Assembly: GCA_006503475.1 (NCBI GenBank)
Contig: RSEH01000200.1
Location: 1 to 64,000, forward strand
DNA length: 64,000 bases
DNA from: Stentor roeselii
Taxonomy: Eukaryota > Ciliophora > Heterotrichea > Heterotrichida > Stentoridae
Reading direction: 5' to 3'
Below, piece by piece: positions 61,988-64,000 of this stretch (position 1 is its first letter; the number at the start of each line of letters is the position of its first letter). Both the position numbers and the translations under genes were made by a program. The notes beneath the pieces are model-generated. The model saw only the letters and a list, made by a program, of their open reading frames with translations, had not been told where the DNA came from and ran no database searches.

Positions 61988-64000
61988 ATGCAGCCGACGC
62001 AATTAAAAGCTCCTTCTCAAAACAAAATCCCGATGACCAGTTCTAAAAAGTTACCGGTCAACACAGGGACAGTGAAAAACACGGCAACTTCAGGGAAAAA
62101 CCGCATTTCAAAGAAAACTCGTGGAAAGTTTTCAACAACTACTCAAAACCAGACAAATACCAAAGAAATCTTTGTTGACAAGGACGGAAACGAAATCGAT
62201 GTCACTCCAAAGCCTTTAATTCTCAGTCCTGAAGAGATTAAACAAGAAAAAAAAGACGAGTCTGAAAAAAGTTCAGTCAAAGTCGCTTCAAGTGCCTCTG
62301 AAAAAAGAGACGACGCGCCAAGTGGGTCTTTTTCAAGAGACCGCTCGGAAGCTGGAGCAAGTTCAATTTTAAAGAGCTCTGATCAAAGTGAAGTCCTTTC
62401 AGAAGCCAGTGATGATACCGGCAAGGCTCGCGTAACTGAAGAGCCGAAAGACGAGTATAAAGGACTTAAAGATGAGGACCTTGACAAGTTCATTGAAATT
62501 GACTTGAGAGAAACAGAGACTTTCACGATTTTTTACATTCCAAGCATCGCGGTTAGTGCAAAAGCGGAAAATCGTGAAGAGGTTGATAAAGCGAATGCGG
62601 AGTATAAAAATTTGTTGAAGGAAAAAGTTGGAAGTGATAATTTCAAGGGAAGACCTGCACAGACTTTGAATTTGATGCAGAAAATAAAGGAATGTTGCAC
62701 TGATACTATCAAAAAACATGAGTTTGAGTGTGAGGTTACTAATTGGATGCTGCATGATGCTTTTTTGGAAAATCCGAAACCTAATCATGAGATTGTTGCT
62801 GATTTGTTTGAACAGGAAGTTAAGGCGAGTTTAACTGATCAGCTGAAAAATAGAGGGACTTTACTTGATCCTGAGAAAAGTTTAACTGAAACTCATAATA
62901 GTGTTAGTGTGTCACAAAGCCAAGTAACCAACAAAGAAACAACAAACTCCCGAGTAAAAAGTTCCAAACGAATCGACAAAAGCAGTCACAGCGTTCAATC
63001 AAGTTCATCAATAACCCAAAGCAAGCACTCACAAGGTTCGGCTCGTCAAGAAGTAGAAGTAACTCCATTCAAAGCTCCAGAAAACATCCTTCTTCCAGAG
63101 TCTCTTCTAAACAAATTCAACATAGTAGAGCGAATCCTGACTCAAAACCGTTACCTTGACCAGCAGATCCTTTACCGAAACTACCCAAAAGTCGAATTCC
63201 AAAAAAACGTCGAAGAAGAGAAAAACCAAGACAAGGGTGGAATCGGTGCCCGTTTCAAATACGCGATAAAAAAAGACGTAGAAAAAAAAGAAGAGGTTAA
63301 AGAAGAAGAAGTAGATAAAGACTCCCCACACATGGTAGACCTTTTCAAATACACCTGCACTGAAGTCGCTGACCGACTCGTCAGTTGTGCGGATTGGAAC
63401 AGTCCAAATCCGGACTTATTAGCAGTTTCATATGGAGAATACAATCACTTATCAGAAAGGGTTCAAAACAAGGACTCTTTTTCACATAAACCTGGACTTT
63501 TACTGTTTTGGACACTTAAGTCACCGAAGTTCCCAGAAAGGATCATTCGAGCACCTTCTGGAATTATTTCTTGTCACTTCTCGAAAAAGAACCCTTGGCT
63601 TATCGCGACTGGCAGTTGTGATGGAGTCGTCGCTATTTATGACTTGAGGAAAAAAGGAGATAAACCTGCTGCGGAGTCAAGTCAAATGCTTGAAAAACAT
63701 ATTGATACTGTTTGGGAAGTCAAGTGGCATGATCAGGGATCGGAACATGGAGAAAATTTGATATCGATTTCTAGTGATGGAAGAATTGTTGAGTGGAGTA
63801 TTAAAAAAGGACTGGAATGCAGAGATCTTATTAATTTGAAAAAACCGACTAATCCGAATCAGAAGGAAGATAAAGAAGCTGCTGTTTTTAGGAATTCGGT
63901 TGGGTTTTCAGTTGATTTTCCTAGGGATCAGTATATGCTTTATCTGGCCAGTACTGAGGAAGGGACTGTTCATAAGTGCAGCTTTAGTTATAATGATGAG
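61988..64000 (+). CDS. DNAI4: DNAI4/WDR78 (IC138-like) axonemal dynein intermediate chain, 5' part
   Basis: The frame is open from ATG 61988 (context AATAAAAATG) to the right edge, 671 codons, and continues outside. The N-terminal ~400 residues are Lys/Ser-rich and disordered, with IDLRETETFTIFYIPSIAV as a short conserved element and FKYAIKKDVEKKEEVKEE. WD40 blades then start: GLLLFWTLKSPKFPERIIRAPSGIISCHFSKKNPWLIATGSCDGVVAIYDLRK, LEKHIDTVWEVKWHDQG and LISISSDGRIVEWSIKKGLE, the last a hallmark of WDR78/IC138. IC138 is the regulatory intermediate chain of inner-arm dynein I1/f and is controlled by phosphorylation, for which CK1 is a known axonemal kinase. Confidence 0.88.
   Translation, partial: MQPTQLKAPSQNKIPMTSSKKLPVNTGTVKNTATSGKNRISKKTRGKFSTTTQNQTNTKEIFVDKDGNEIDVTPKPLILSPEEIKQEKKDESEKSSVKVASSASEKRDDAPSGSFSRDRSEAGASSILKSSDQSEVLSEASDDTGKARVTEEPKDEYKGLKDEDLDKFIEIDLRETETFTIFYIPSIAVSAKAENREEVDKANAEYKNLLKEKVGSDNFKGRPAQTLNLMQKIKECCTDTIKKHEFECEVTNWMLHDAFLENPKPNHEIVADLFEQEVKASLTDQLKNRGTLLDPEKSLTETHNSVSVSQSQVTNKETTNSRVKSSKRIDKSSHSVQSSSSITQSKHSQGSARQEVEVTPFKAPENILLPESLLNKFNIVERILTQNRYLDQQILYRNYPKVEFQKNVEEEKNQDKGGIGARFKYAIKKDVEKKEEVKEEEVDKDSPHMVDLFKYTCTEVADRLVSCADWNSPNPDLLAVSYGEYNHLSERVQNKDSFSHKPGLLLFWTLKSPKFPERIIRAPSGIISCHFSKKNPWLIATGSCDGVVAIYDLRKKGDKPAAESSQMLEKHIDTVWEVKWHDQGSEHGENLISISSDGRIVEWSIKKGLECRDLINLKKPTNPNQKEDKEAAVFRNSVGFSVDFPRDQYMLYLASTEEGTVHKCSFSYNDE

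Overview
The window looks like macronuclear DNA of a heterotrich ciliate, most likely Stentor or a close relative. The reasons are read from the sequence. Genes are packed almost end to end. TAA, TAG and TGA all serve as stops (TGA ends the genes at 35063 and 49579, TAG those at 5699 and 7838), so the code is standard. Six genes become complete only after removing GT...AG introns of exactly 15 nt. Cilium, phagosome and trafficking genes are prominent. The species itself is an inference.

Layout. 1-3.3 kb: 3' part of a WD40-ankyrin-like-TRP-type channel fusion. 4.4-7.8 kb: an unrecognised coiled-coil gene, then RMC1 (subunit of the Rab7 GEF) with a 15-nt intron. 7.8-19.7 kb (minus): a 3,966-residue surface protein with signal peptide, beta-rich repeats, about 2,000 residues of furin-like Cys repeats with three Notch-type LNR modules, a multi-pass membrane block and a repeat-bearing cytoplasmic tail. 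19.8-31.8 kb: a GAF protein, Rab11, an RCC1-helical fusion and several coiled-coil proteins. 32.6-35.1 kb: a pseudokinase-kinase protein, followed by degenerate ~60-nt tandem repeats. 35.5-47.5 kb: histidine phosphatase, two CaaX-ended unknowns, Rab7, a 2,078-residue unknown, F1-ATPase delta/epsilon-like subunit, membrane-anchored dephospho-CoA kinase, CK1. 47.9-57.9 kb: a putative myristoylated small protein, BUD31, CNNM, an STPGR (PGPG-repeat) protein and SPAG17/PF6. 58.3-64 kb: aldo-keto reductase, PEX5, a CK1 paralogue ending in a CaaX box, and the 5' part of DNAI4/IC138 running off the right edge.

Functional themes. Axoneme: SPAG17, DNAI4, the STPGR protein. Endosome/lysosome: Rab7, RMC1, Rab11. 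Signalling: CK1 twice, the tandem kinase, GAF, CNNM, the channel. Metabolism: coaE, AKR, PEX5, the ATP synthase subunit. Neighbours do not form functional operons.

Most unusual signals: (1) repeated, abrupt reversals of base skew on the + strand, always G/T-rich to C/A-rich, inside genes of both orientations and between genes; (2) convergent genes whose stop codons overlap (7838-7841, 60918-60921) and divergent genes with start codons 11-29 bp apart; (3) several uncommon domain fusions. Skew figures are hand counts and family assignments are by eye, without database searches.
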